Assembly (NCBI GenBank): GCA_009363875.1
Contig: CM018689.1
Span: 57,661,741 to 57,725,740 of the forward strand
Direction of reading: 5' to 3'
Length of the DNA stretch: 64,000 nucleotides
From: Mikania micrantha
Taxonomy: Eukaryota > Streptophyta > Magnoliopsida > Asterales > Asteraceae
Each line of letters starts with the position of its first letter. Within the stretch, counting starts at the first letter, position 1. Of the stretch, positions 10,460 through 22,476 are shown piece by piece. Below the pieces are notes generated by a model that had not been told where the DNA came from, ran no database searches, and was given only the letters and a program-made list of their open reading frames with translations. The position numbers were made by a program, and so were the translations under genes.

Positions 10460-13400
10460 ATGGCGGATGAACGAGAAATTGAGTTTCATATATACAACTC
10501 CATGACCAAAGAAAAGGAAAAATTCGAGCCAGTAGTTCCAGGCAAAGTTTCCATGTACGTCTGTGGCGTTACATCTTACGACTTCAGTCAAATCGATCAC
10601 GCTCGTGCCTATGTAGTCTTTGATGCCCTCTTTCGGTATATTTACTATACTTTTCTCTATTTCGCAGACGTTAATAATGTTTAAGAACCAGTGGATCAAT
10701 GTGCTTGATCTTTGATCAGCAGTTTGTGTTTTGGGATTAGTACCAATTTGGAGTATGTAATGTCACTTTAAGATGAATATAATAATATGATTGCAAGTTG
10801 TAGTTGAAGGTTATGCAATTGAATATAGATATCACAATGTTGCTGAAAATTCATGTAATTGGAGGTTTTGAGTTGATTAAAGCTTTTTAATTTGAGTGCT
10901 TTGATGTAATTCCCCTTTTTTTCGTTAGTAGTGTTATTTTTTTGGCCAAAAGGTTAATTTTTAGTTAAAAAGAGAGGTTTTGCCCCCCTTAATTAAAAAA
11001 ATTAACATGTATTCCGGCTACCGTAATTTTCCGCCCCCCTTTCATGAAGAGGATGACACGTTTCATTTGTGGTCAGAGTTCAGTTTAACTGGCATTTTCA
11101 CCAGTAACATGTTTCATTTGTAACATCTGAATGTAGGCACCTATGATATTTTTTTGTAGTACTTAAATTGGGTCAACTGAATTCACTAGTATATTGGATT
11201 AATTGAATTATACACTTGGTTAGAGTAAAAGTTTTTAATTCTTGCTACTTAGCTTGCATCTAATAACTAATTTATTCACAATATACATCTTTAAGGTATT
11301 GGAAACATTTGGGCTATGAAGTGTAAGGAACTTCACTGATGTAGATGACAAGGTAAGATACTCAGAGCTTACACTGGCTCTCATACTATTCAATCATCTA
11401 AGATGAATCCTCCTAACATTTATGTTTTGTTTCCATTATTTATATTTGCGAATGATTCTTAGTTTTCAACACATGTTTGCTCCATTGTTCCTATATGGAA
11501 TGATGATGCATGATTGAACATTTTAAGTGAGTATTTGGTTGATATAGGTGATCATCAATTAGCATTTTTAGCTTCACAGTTTAGACAATTTATGAATAAT
11601 GGATTATGGAATAAGAAATTCATCATTTTGGATCACATTAATTTCTAGATGCTCTTTATGTCTGTATCTTGCTTTCACTTGTTTTTAATCTTTTGTTACT
11701 GTTTCTTTGGTATTGTATTCTAGAATTTGGACAGAATTTCAGGCACCCATTACTTGATTGGTACATAATACATAGAGTATGTTTAATGATATTCTATTAC
11801 TCTCCTAAACCTGCATTTTGTTCTAGCTCAACATGCTTTTATAGTAATAGATACGCTGCTTATATACTTCAACTTGACAGTCATTTAATTGCGTTTGAGA
11901 TCATTAGATAATTTGTTTTTAAAATGAATTCAAAGAGTAGGCGAGTCTGCGACAAATCGGATATAATCAGTAATGAATGGTTTAGTTGGTATGATTGACG
12001 ACTATAACATAATCACAATTGGTTGCTGGCATGTTATTTAACTGCTAGAATATACATTGCTGTCCTTAACTTTTTTCATTTGTCTTTTCTTTCAACCCTG
12101 CTTATATACATATCAAATATTAAGTTTCTGTGTCTATCCTTTGCAGAAATATATGTATTTTATATCCATATCCATAACTTCAGTCAAAGATGACCCATAT
12201 AACCATATTCAATAGGACTTCCAACAAGTTATCTAATCATATATTCATATCTTCAAGTTTTACCCAAAAGTACTGTCAGAATGATATTGAATACATTTAA
12301 TGAAAGGCCAGACACTGACAATCTTTCAATTCCACTCTTTTAATTTTATTAAGATACAGATAGTTACCTAGAAGCAAAATTATTAAGCTGGTATTCCCAC
12401 CAAGTTCCATGTCATGCATGATGCATGTCTTTCCTTTGTGCGTTAAGCCAAGTGATATTTGCAAATTTCAACAAAAAGTGAAACAATAATTACTGTGAAC
12501 AATAATTTGAGGCCCATTTCAAGTTTGTATAGCCTTTAACAAGAAAGCTACAGTTCACAGAACATCAAGATAAAAAACCTGATATTTTTCAATAAGTTCC
12601 ATTCTTCTTTGTAAAGACTTAAGATATGCTTTTGTGAATTTAAATCAATAATGTAAAGTTGAAAAATTGGGGTGAATATTTATGCTTGGAGGTAGAATGA
12701 TGTAATATTCATTTTGACAAGTTTCTTGAATTAGACTTTTAAACATCTTTTGCTGATGCATAGTTTTGGTGCAAGTTTTTTATAATTTCTTTATGAAGTT
12801 TGGAACCTTTGTGTGGTTTGTTTGTACATATTATATTATAGTATTTACCATCAAAACAAAATTGTAATGTTGTACCAAATGCTATGAGTATGCAATATGT
12901 TGCAGATAGACTTGCTTCGCTCTAATATATACATTAAATTATTCATATGCAGATCATTAAAAGAGCCAATGAGCTTAGGGAAGACCCTTTAGATTTAAGT
13001 GGTCGGTTTTGCCAAGAATTTCTGATTGATATGGCTGATCTTCAGTGCTTGCTTCCTAATGAACAACCATGAGTTTCAGATCATATGGAATTATGGATCA
13101 AACAAGGGATATGATACAAATGGTGCCATATGCTTAAGATTTCAAAAAGATGATCGATATATAATCCACATTTTCGCACTTATTTTCATTTTCCATCTTA
13201 AGATTATTGACAACAATTGTGCTTACCCTATTGACGGGACAACTAGTTTTTTGTTGATAATTTTTCCAATTATGGACAGTTATCAGGAAGAAAGCTTGAA
13301 GACAATAGAGCTGGTGAGCGTATTGCTGTTGATTCAAGAAGCAAAATCCAGCTGATTTTTCCCTATGGAAGGTGTGTTCTTAAGCTCTAGTCTTTATAAA

Positions 13401-15095
13401 GATGTCAAAATAGGTTAGTTTGATTTACAAAACAATTTTTATAAAATAATTTATGAATAATTTTTCTGATGCAAAGCCAGGGGAGATCAGTTGGGACAGC
13501 CCATGGGGCCCTGGAAGGCCCGATGGCACATTGAGTGCAGTGCAATGAGTGCAACTTATCTAACAGAAACATTTGATATTCATGGTGGTGGGATGGATCT
13601 AATATTTCCACATCAAGAAAATGAAATTGCCCTAAGTTGTGCTGCATACCCAAATAGCAATATAACTTACTAGATGCATATCAGATTTGTAATTGCAAAT
13701 GATGAGAAAATGTCAAAATCAATTCGAAGGTTTTTCACTATCGTGAGGTCATAAAACTGTATCACCCGCTTGCCTTGAGGTATTTCTTAATGGGCACACA
13801 TTATTGATCACCAGTTAATTACTCAATAAGTCAGATTGAGATTTCCTCGGAGGCTATCTTTTACATATATCAGGCGCATGCAAATTTTTTATTTCACTAT
13901 TTGGCTATTTTTGTGTGCTGATTTTTTTTTTTTTTTCGTTTTTAGACCCTAGAAGATTGTGGCAGTGTTATCTCTCAATTTCAGGAGGAAACTAAAGCTA
14001 GTGCAAAGAAATACTCGATTGCTGATGATGCCCAAAAATGTATCGAGAATCTACGAAGTAACTGTGACGAAAAGATGTCTGATGTTTTACATACACCTAC
14101 GATTTTGAACGCTGCTCTTCAAGATGCTTTAAGATTAATGAACAAAATTTTTAGCATGCTTAAGGTCAGAATGTGTTGATTTGTGCAAACTCCCAAAATC
14201 CCACTTATTTAAACATGGCGAAATGAGCGGGTCTGGTAACGGATAAAAACAATGTTTTTTGTGCCAGCTGACCTTAAAACTGTTTATAGTTAATTGATGT
14301 GTTAAATACGATTATAATATTATTTCAATAACAATCTATTCTTTTGAATAAAATTAAGATTCTAAATTTTTAGACAATAACATACAAGCTTTTGACGAGT
14401 TTGACTCATTTCCTTTACTTTTATTATTTGACGTGTTTGACTTGAAGGTAAAATAACCCACATGGCCGTAACTGAGCCATTCATAAATAAATGTGTTAAA
14501 ATTGTTACCTGTATGACTCATTGCTGATGACAGCCTCACATGTGTATAATTTCTAATTATTTATTTTACTGATTTAGAGAAGCTTATAAAACTACTTATA
14601 AGTTCTAATTATTATTTTTACTGATCTGCAGAAAAAGCTTCAAAAACCACAGAAGTTATCAAATATTGAGTCTCTTATTCAGATAGAGAAAGAAGTTAGA
14701 GACGGTTTGGATGTGTTGGGACTGCTTTCCAGCTTAACTTGTGTCGAGGTTAGCTGCATAAATGTCATTTTAAAAAAAAAAATCAATAAAAAAATATAAA
14801 TTTGAGATTTGGTGTTTGTTTTACTATACAGGTTTTAAAACAACTAAAAGAAAAGGCATTAAAAAGAGCAGAATTAACTGAAAAAAATATACTGCAACGT
14901 ATAGAAGAACGAGCATTAGCTAGAAAGAACAAAGATTTCAAATTAGGTGATAAAATTAGGAGTGATTTGACTTCAAAGGGGATTGCTTTGATAGATGTTG
15001 GCAATGATACCATCTGGCAGCCATGTGTACCGATAGAACCTGCCAAGTCATTAGATGGTCAACCGCAGGACCCACCTGACACATCAGATAGTTAA
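10460..15095 (+). pseudogene. Cysteinyl-tRNA synthetase pseudogene, introns retained
   Basis: A working copy would attach cysteine to tRNA-Cys. Exons are recognisable at about 10460-10635, 11296-11352, 12953-13371 (including degraded intron-like sequence), 13471-13873, 13946-14164, 14632-14748 and 14832-15095, most with GT/AG borders. Family landmarks are YVCGVTSYD near the start, NFTDVDDK, the WHIECSAMS zinc region, [16 protein letters not shown], and a C-terminal RIEERALARKNKDF stretch. Lesions: the HIGH signature reads QIDH, the second His of HHENE is Gln, exon 2 has lost several bases and shifted frame, exon 3 has TGA at 13070 and a later frameshift, and exon 4 has TAG at 13671 and TGA at 13805. 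Two stops are consistent with CGA to TGA change. Introns show it is a duplicated gene, not a processed copy. The last exons stay open. Confidence 0.92.
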
Positions 15096-17180
15096 CAGCT
15101 GGGATTATCCAGGTCAGCAGATCCTGTACAATCTTGATCTATAGTTGTCACATGTTGACGTGCATTTGTAATTTTGAATTTTTGTTGGATTCGTAAGATA
15201 TTTTTCATTTTTTTCTAATAGTCAATTAATTTGATTTGAGGAATTAATCTTCTTGTTTTTCCTGCATTTTTTTTTTTCGTTTTTTGAAAACATTTTAATC
15301 TAAATCTAACGTTTTTGCTTAATATTTAATGGGATGCTCATGTCCCTCGGATAGAAAATTTGTTTATTCATTAATATGAACAAAATTATTATTGTTTGTT
15401 TATTATATATTATTATACATTATGTTCATTGATTAAGGTTTCTTTATGTTTAATTACGTACTTAATCAAAGAGGTTTAGTCTTTACTCATTTGAAACCAC
15501 TGGCACCGCCCATGCCTCATCAATCAATTCCATTTTTGTATAATCACAAAAATAGCAATTTGCCTTGATTGATTTACGTCATGTATGTTTGTTTAATGTA
15601 TTGACAACAAACACAACCATGTTTACTTGTTTATCGCACGAACAAGAATAAGAAATTCTTCTGTTTGTTTATGTGATGGTGTCTGTTTGTTTGGTTAAAG
15701 TTAAACAAACTGAATTAGACTCCCATTTATGTTTATTTTCGGCTATATACAAACCTACCCTTGATTAATAAAAACCGAGTACAACGAATTAGTTTAAAAA
15801 TATAATAAATATGGTATGAAAGTCATGGACGAAGCTTTTATAGGGTCGTGTTAATTTTTCGCCTAAAGGTTATTTTTTGTTAAAAATATTGGTTTCGTCC
15901 CTTCTTGATTCAAAAAATTAACATGTATTTTGAGTCCTGTAAATTTCCATCAATTCCTTCAAAACGTTCGGTCTCCGTCATTGATGAAATTGTATGAAAC
16001 CGGATTTCCATGTGTGCTCAAGCGTTGCTTGAGTATGAAGGAAAGTAGTGGAGTATAACCATGCATCAAAAAAAAGTCAAAAGGTCTTGTCTAAAGCAAA
16101 TGGAAAGACATTCAATTTTCAAAATACATATGAAATGATCAAAGCAATCCATCTTTTGGGTGACAACACTTGATTTATAGCAGCCATAACGGGATCCTAA
16201 GTTTAACCATTCACATTATTAATCTTAAAAAGGTCGAATAATATTCATTTCATATGATAATATTTTTCTATGCAGGTTTGTTTATTTGATTTAATCGTTT
16301 AACAACCCATTATTTCATTAAAAAGTTTATTTATTTATTTAATTTTTTTTTTGGAGGTGGTTTGTAGACTTAACATTCATACCAACTACAACCTACCATG
16401 AGTTTTCGTACATCAAATACCATCATAGACATATGAAAAATCATAAAAGTAGCATTTCTAATTTTAAATTGAGAATCAGTATAACACAATATGACATAGT
16501 GCTTAATATATTTATTTAGAGTTTTAATAAAGTTGGGTGATTAGTTGCATAATCTTACGCATCATAGTTCAAACAAAAGATACAATTGATTTATAAGGTT
16601 TACGCAATTCTATATAAATTATTAGTTATGTATTAAACAACCATTTGTGATGAGTAGATAGGCGATTATTTAGCTTTGATGGTGGCAATATATCAATGTT
16701 TTAATGAATAGCCTTTTTCATAGGATACCAACTAGATGGTATTTATTTATTTATTTATTTTAACGGCGTTTATTCTCACGTATATCCCTTATTTTCGCGG
16801 ATTGTAAGCAAGTTCAACTACTCGACATATGTGAGAATTAATCTACAACGATATACCAACTGGGTAGTATTTATTATATATTAAAGCAAAGAAAATACGA
16901 CAATTGACCTATGAATACTTTGTGTTGATAATTGGACGACTGAAATCACATTTAAGAAGCAAGAGCATGAGCGGTCATGTTGATAGACATCTTTATCAAT
17001 ACGTTTGTAACTTGTAAGAGTTAAGAATGCAACATTAGAACTTCTTTTGTCCAACGAAAACAATGATGATGTAATATTTTATAAAAATATCCACCAATAT
17101 GCTAATAATATAATAAAAGTATTAATAGTAGTAATAATAGCTTTGATATAACTAACAATTAATTAATGGGTATGGTCGTT
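15096..17180. other. Intergenic DNA
   Basis: AT-rich sequence with short homopolymers and a TTTA microsatellite at about 16741-16759. I see no gene, RNA or complete mobile element. Confidence 0.5.
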
Positions 17181-17189
17181 GTCACTAAT

Positions 17190-17190
<1 letters not shown>

Positions 17191-17239
<49 letters not shown>

Positions 17240-17256
17240 TAATAATAATAATAATA
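17191..17256. repeat. (TAA)n microsatellite
   Basis: About twenty AAT/TAA units with a few interruptions. The minus strand reads as a poly-leucine frame, which is a by-product of the repeat. Confidence 0.95.
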
Positions 17257-17284
17257 TAGTTGTTATTAGTACTGTTAATATTAA

Positions 17285-17625
17285 CAATGTTTTAAAAACT
17301 GGATCGGACCGAGAACTGGTGGGGTGACTGGCCCAAATATAACATGTGAACCACCCTCTCAAGAACCGGTCAGACCGGGCCCCGGACCACTAGTGGACCG
17401 GATTCAGTTTATTTTACTAAAATCCAAATAATAAAGTATTAAAACCAAACCCTCTATTTTTTTAACATGATTATTTTTGGTTTAATAATTATTATATTTT
17501 TTAAATGTGTTGATAATTATATAATTTTTTTATATATTTATTATGTCATCCGGTTTATAAATCCGGTCTGGCCGGTCACCAGTAAGACATCCGGTTCAAC
17601 ATAGGGTCCGGTTCTAAAAACATTG
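17285..17625. mobile_element. hAT-type MITE
   Basis: The termini are CAATGTTTTAAAAACTGG and the complement of GGTTCTAAAAACATTG, an inverted pair rich in ACCGG motifs. The flanks AATATTAA and AATATTAG match at seven of eight bases, consistent with an 8-bp hAT target duplication. There is no transposase. A related copy lies at 58113-58945. Confidence 0.8.
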
Positions 17626-17974
17626 AATATTAGTATTAGTATTATTATTACTATTATTATTACTCTGTTTCTGAATGTTTGTTAATTAGTTAAGATATGT
17701 CCATTTAGTGCGTTTCGCGCATTTGTTTGTTTTTTGGTCTAAAGAAATACTAATTTTTGTGAAGGAGATCTTATATGTGGTGTTTTCTTGACTTTTGCCG
17801 GATATTATGTTAGTGTAAGTATATTTATTATGTAGGTGGGTTATGCTTTTTTCCTTGCTTTAATACCAAAACCAAAAGGTAAAACTAACTTCTATAATTA
17901 AATTATATTCAAGTTATATTAAAAATAAAAATGCTCATATGACAACCGATATTGTTGTTTCTTCTGTATTATAA
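17626..17974. other. Intergenic DNA
   Basis: No gene or repeat boundary visible apart from short ATT runs just after the MITE. Confidence 0.5.
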
Positions 17975-18236
17975 AGTAAATTACATAAGTCAACCTTTAT
18001 ACTTATTCATTTTATGAATGACATCCTCTAAAACAAAGAGTTATAGAAAACATACTTAAAATGAATATTTATAATAGATTTCATCTTTAAAATTACATAA
18101 ATCATCCTTTACATAATAACATAAATCGTCCTTAATATTAGGAAAAATGATGAAATCTATTATAAATTTACATTTTTAAGGATGATTTATGTAACTAAAA
18201 ATGAGTAAATATAAAGAAAGATTTATGTAATTTACT
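17975..18236. mobile_element. MITE with long inverted repeats (Mutator-like type)
   Basis: The two halves are imperfect inverted copies: AGTAAATTACATAA at the left end pairs with TTATGTAATTTACT at the right. An internal pair ATAATAGATTTCATC/GATGAAATCTATTAT is nearly perfect. The AGTAAATTAC-type terminus resembles the elements at 42997 and 53093. A clear target duplication was not found. Confidence 0.6.
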
Positions 18237-18836
18237 AAATACTATATTTAAAACACAACCATGTTAGATTCACATTTGACTTGATTATCTTTAGTTAATT
18301 TTGTCACACAATAATATGTGCTTTAATATATTTAATTAGCTCTTAAATTGAGCATTAAACGTATAACCGTTAAACATATCAATTTACGTTGTTACATTGA
18401 TTTGCTAAATCTGTGTTTAATTGTTATTCTTGTTATTCATTATAAATTTGCAAATAAGTTTAGTTTAGAGGATATATACGAAGGTCGCAGTCTTTTTTTT
18501 TTTTTTTTGTAAAGTTCAAGGATCAAAACTGAAATTCTTATTTTCCTTCTAACAGCAATTTAATATTTTAATCATTTTGTTTGTTGATATTTCTCGAATT
18601 CTACAATTTTTGGTCCGTTATTTTGAATATAATATTAGACTCAAGCAATTAATTTCAAGTAAATAAATAAATAAATCAGAATTTACAAGATCCGAGTGGG
18701 TGAAAATTCGACAACGGCTTCTCCAAGCCGGGTTTACATTGGAGTCCGATAGATGCAACCTTTCACATACTAAACTAAAATCATGAAAAGCGGAGCTGAC
18801 CCGAGCTAATCGGCTGAAGCCATGGCTCAACCTCGG
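18237..18836. other. 3' flank of the zinc-finger gene
   Basis: AT-rich with a T15 run near 18495. The minus-strand frame at 18618-18830 lies downstream of the zinc-finger stop codon and has no motif. It may lie in the 3' UTR. Confidence 0.4.
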
Positions 18837-19496
18837 CTAAAGGCTCAGATGCAAATCAAGCCCATATGAATCATCAAAGCTGGGCCCACCATCACCTTTC
18901 GAAAACCTACTCAACGAGGGCCCATCTTCATGATAAGCCCGATTATTGGGCTGAGGCCCAACATTAGTCAACGACGACTCTCCAACACTGCCAGCGTAGG
19001 CCAACGACCCTGGTCCTCTCCCACCGGAAGGTGAAGATGAAGACGGCAACACGCATCCGTGCGACACGTGGAACGTGGGCCCAGCGCGTGGAACATAAAC
19101 CCATGGCGGGCTGGTGAGCCCGGAAGACGGGATCACCATCGGGCCCGTTTGAGTAAGAAGATGAGGTGGAGGGGCAAAAGCAGACACTATCGGGTTTCTC
19201 ATGTATGAAACGGCAGCGTTTCGAGTGGCTTGCATTTGTGCACGCTTTAACTGTTGACGTTCTTTCTTATGGGCGTTTTGATGGCCACCCAAAGCTTGTG
19301 AATTAGCAAACTCGCGGCAGCAGTACTGACACTCGTATTTCCGGCCGTCGGAGATCGGAAAACAGTTGCCGGAATCCAGTGATCCGGTGGTTGTTTTGTT
19401 GGATTCAACTTCTTCATCTTCGTATACGTTAAAACCAAAAATCTTTAAACTTGTGTTGTTTGTGGGCTTTTCTTGATAGTGATCAATTTCCGCCAT
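18837..19496 (-). CDS. C2H2 zinc-finger repressor, ZFP5/ZFP6/GIS type, EAR motif
   Basis: A single-exon gene of 219 residues. An N-terminal KIFGFNVYE motif (18-26) is followed by one plant C2H2 finger with Cys56, Cys59, His72, His76 and the plant signature QALGGH, then a [16 protein letters not shown] basic stretch. The middle is Pro/Ser/Gly-rich, and the protein ends in LDLHLSL, an EAR (LxLxL) motif that recruits TOPLESS-type corepressors in this family. Arabidopsis relatives act in gibberellin and cytokinin control of trichome and root-hair initiation. An ATG nine codons upstream is in frame; the start at 19496 is preferred because it fits the family N terminus. No broken residues are seen. 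Class is sure; the exact orthologue is not. Confidence 0.93.
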   Translation of the reverse strand: MAEIDHYQEKPTNNTSLKIFGFNVYEDEEVESNKTTTGSLDSGNCFPISDGRKYECQYCCREFANSQALGGHQNAHKKERQQLKRAQMQATRNAAVSYMRNPIVSAFAPPPHLLTQTGPMVIPSSGLTSPPWVYVPRAGPTFHVSHGCVLPSSSSPSGGRGPGSLAYAGSVGESSLTNVGPQPNNRAYHEDGPSLSRFSKGDGGPSFDDSYGLDLHLSL

Positions 19497-19679
19497 ATTA
19501 TACATATATGTAAATATACACACAGCCTTCTTGAGAGTTTGTGTGTGTGTATATATATGTATCTATATGTGTGTGTGGTGATTGAGTAAAAAAAAGGGTT
19601 TGATGTTTAGAGAGAGAAAGAACATGAGATGTGTGTGGTAAATTAAGGTATGATCTTGCATGGATGGTGATATTTATAA
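19497..19679 (-). promoter_or_regulatory. Core promoter and 5' leader of the zinc-finger gene
   Basis: On the minus strand CTTATAAATA (19671-19680) is a good TATA box, about 175 bp before the preferred ATG. The transcribed leader would then hold GAGAGAAA and CACACA/TGTG runs (about 19540-19625), typical of plant 5' UTRs. The transcription start is not known. Confidence 0.5.
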
Positions 19680-20159
19680 GGGTTTTTTAGAGAGAGAAAA
19701 TAAAGAAAGAAAGATGGTTGCGGACATACCAAGAACAGAAGAAAAACTAGTTGTAAATTTAGGAAGAGAACCCAAAAAACACAACATGGACCCACATTAG
19801 ATGTATTTGTCTATTGGGGGAATCCACTTCCTCAATCTGTATGCGTAGTTTTTTTAAAAAAATAATATACAAAGTATACAATTTTGTGCAAAGTGTAAGT
19901 AGGTAAAAAATGTTGCTTGTTAATTGTTATTATGTTATACTTTAATCACGTACACGTGGAATTATCAAGCATAAATCATATGTATGATAATTTTATTTAT
20001 GTGTGATGTCTTCATGTTTACATAATAAAATCATATAATAACAATTACTGTTTACATGATTTTATTACATTTTAATCCTTTTTTTCCTTGTTTTTTTTAT
20101 TAAGAATACTTCAAAGTTCAAATTATTTAATTTAAACTACTTCTAATGTTTTAACTCTC
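19680..20159. other. Upstream region of the zinc-finger gene
   Basis: AT-rich, with GAAAGAAAGAA near the gene and CACGTACACGTGG at about 19947. The latter contains an ACGT-core CACGTG and could be a bZIP/bHLH site; this is inference only. Confidence 0.3.
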
Positions 20160-21060
20160 AAAATTTAAAGGTTTAATTACCAAACATAAAATATACTTTT
20201 AACCCCCTCAACCTTTTAGAATATAATTATTTTGTTTGTTATATAGTTAATATGAAAACTTTATGTTTAACTCTCTAAAACTTGGTAAAATGTCATTTTA
20301 GCCTTCACTTGTTTATAAAATTTAAAGTTTATAATGTACTCAACATCATAGCTTTTATGTTTAGCTTATAAACATTAATGCACAATCTTTTAACTTTGTA
20401 CAATATCACTTTAAGTCTTCTCAGGTTTTATAGTTTACAGTTTATCTTTATACTTAATATTAAAAATTTAACTTTTTATTCTTTAACATATACGTTTCAT
20501 TCATAAACTTTTTAAACCGTTACTTTTAATCTCCTTGAGTTTTTTTGTTTAGAATTTATCCTCACACTCAATGTTCAAACTTTTAGGTTTTATTTCAATT
20601 TTTTTGGTTTTATCAATAAACTCTGAAGACTTTTGTTTTGACCCTTTAATTTTTAGAGTCTAATTAAGGTTTAATTTTTACACTTAATTTTGAAGTGTTT
20701 GTTGCAATTTACAATCAACCACTTCTAACCTTTCAACTTTCAAAACATTTAAGTTTCTAAACTTTATAGAATATCGCTTTAAGCCTTCAAGTCCCCTACA
20801 CCTAATGTCAAAATCTTTAAATTTTACTTATAAATTTTTACAAAAATTCTTAAAGTTTAAGTTTACTTCGAAACTTTTATGTTTTATCATAAACCTTTTA
20901 AAATGTCGCTTTGATACATACTTTTTTATAGTTTAGAGTTTACCCATAGGATTAATATAAAATTTCGGGGACTCAAACTTTTAAAATTTTAAGTTTTACC
21001 CATAAATTTTTAGATTTTATACCTAAATTTTGTAAAATATAATATTACGTACTTTTTCAG
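20160..21060. repeat. Ancient degenerate tandem repeat, period about 115-135 bp
   Basis: Modules of the form AACTTT--AAATGTCRCTTTAA followed by a C/T-rich patch and GTTTATAGTTTA occur near 20280, 20392, 20506, 20618, 20759 and 20891. Spacings are about 112, 114, 112, 141 and 132. Copies are heavily diverged and the region is non-coding. Confidence 0.5.
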
Positions 21061-22021
21061 TTGGTATATGTTTTAACATGATTTTTTTAGGTAAACAAGT
21101 TTTGTCAAATATATTATGTTTTTAATGACAATACACATTTGAATTACTATACGTTTTGACATTATTCTAACATGTGACGGGTCAAATACTTAAGATTAAA
21201 TTAATGTTGTTATGGGTGAATATGAAAGTAAAAGATAATATATAAACATAGAGTTGGTGGTACTGGCAAGGGAAAGATAATTAGTTAGTTTTATGGTAGT
21301 GGACATAACACATGATCTAGTTGGATTCAACAATCAACATTTTGGAATGTAATTATATAATTGATGATTACCAAGATATATTGAAGATATATTGAAATGA
21401 TGTTTCTTAAAATATTAAGTGTTTAATTAATAGCTAGACAAATAATATATCATTTTTTATTTTGAAAAAAAATAAATAATGCAAGAAATAATACTGTTTG
21501 GTGATTGAGCAATATCTAAATCTAAAGAAGGTAAAATGCAAGAAAGGAAAACATAAAGAATGTGACGCATGTGATTGTTGAAGGGTAGTTGAACTAAATA
21601 TCAAATGATTGATTCATTTCAAAACTGTGCCAGTTTTATGCTGTTCAATTCACCTTGTTATATAGTACTACTTTGAAAAGTTGACAGATATGGAAAACCA
21701 TAAAATTTCATGTGATTTCAAAGGCAATATAATTCATCATTATTCATTCATGTTGTTACCTTTCCTGCTGACTTTGCAAACTAAAATAAGAAATTTCAAA
21801 AATATGTCTGCGTGCATGAATACTTTTGTGCTGTATGAAGGTACGTATGTGTGTTGTATTGACGTAACTTGAAAAAAAGCTTCAAGAAGACCAAAAGTCA
21901 CGGACTCAAAATTTTTTTCCTTTTCGCTATGTTTCGGATTATATATCTGGGTTGGGAAAATATTTAAAAACTTCAAATATTTGATTTTTTATACTCTCAG
22001 AAAACCTAAATACATTTTAAC
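21061..22021. other. Intergenic DNA
   Basis: AT-rich. Frames at 21681-21872 and 21740-21976 overlap on opposite strands and have no motif. No gene is supported. Confidence 0.45.
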
Positions 22022-22476
22022 AAGGCCGGCCTCAATAGCCAAGCAACACAAGCAAAGTATTAGACCCTAAAAATATAAGTCCTCTACTTTTTATATTTAT
22101 TTTTATATGTATTAGGTTTTTTTTAATCTGTGAGTTCTTTTTTTTTAGCTTGTGGCTTTAAAAAATAGAAGATACAACAAATGCCACATAAAAGTCTTTT
22201 AATATTCAATTGAAAAATGTTTTTAAAAAATATTGTTTATGAATATTTTATTAAAGAATTTGCATTTAAAGAAACTAGAAATATAAATTTAGTCTAAAAT
22301 TTTATACTTGTAAATATAAACAAATTTTTTTTTTAAATCCACCATATATAAATTTTTAAATTGTTATTGACGGTCTCAAGCCGGATAATATGAGAATTTT
22401 TTTTAACGTAATCGTTAGTGAAGGACCCCAGCTTTTTATTCCGCTTAGGGCCCTAAAATGGTTGAGCCAGTCCTAG
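22022..22476. mobile_element. Probable non-autonomous DNA transposon
   Basis: The ends AAGGCCGGCCTCAATAGCC and the complement of GGTTGAGCCAGTCCTAG are related as imperfect inverted repeats (AAGGCCGGCCTC against TAGGACTGGCTC). Flanks ATTTTAAC and TTTTAAAC are similar but not identical. A shorter related fragment occurs near 39000-39075. Superfamily not assigned. Confidence 0.45.

Noticed and set aside
13491..13673. Stand-alone 60-codon gene
   Set aside because: It is one open piece of a cysteinyl-tRNA synthetase exon ended by a premature TAG.
17159..17362. Minus-strand frame with a long poly-leucine run
   Set aside because: It is the translation of a (TAA)n microsatellite and part of a MITE; no start context or homologue features.
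18618..18830. Second gene downstream of the zinc-finger gene
   Set aside because: No motif; it begins a few bases after the zinc-finger stop on the same strand, so probably 3' UTR.
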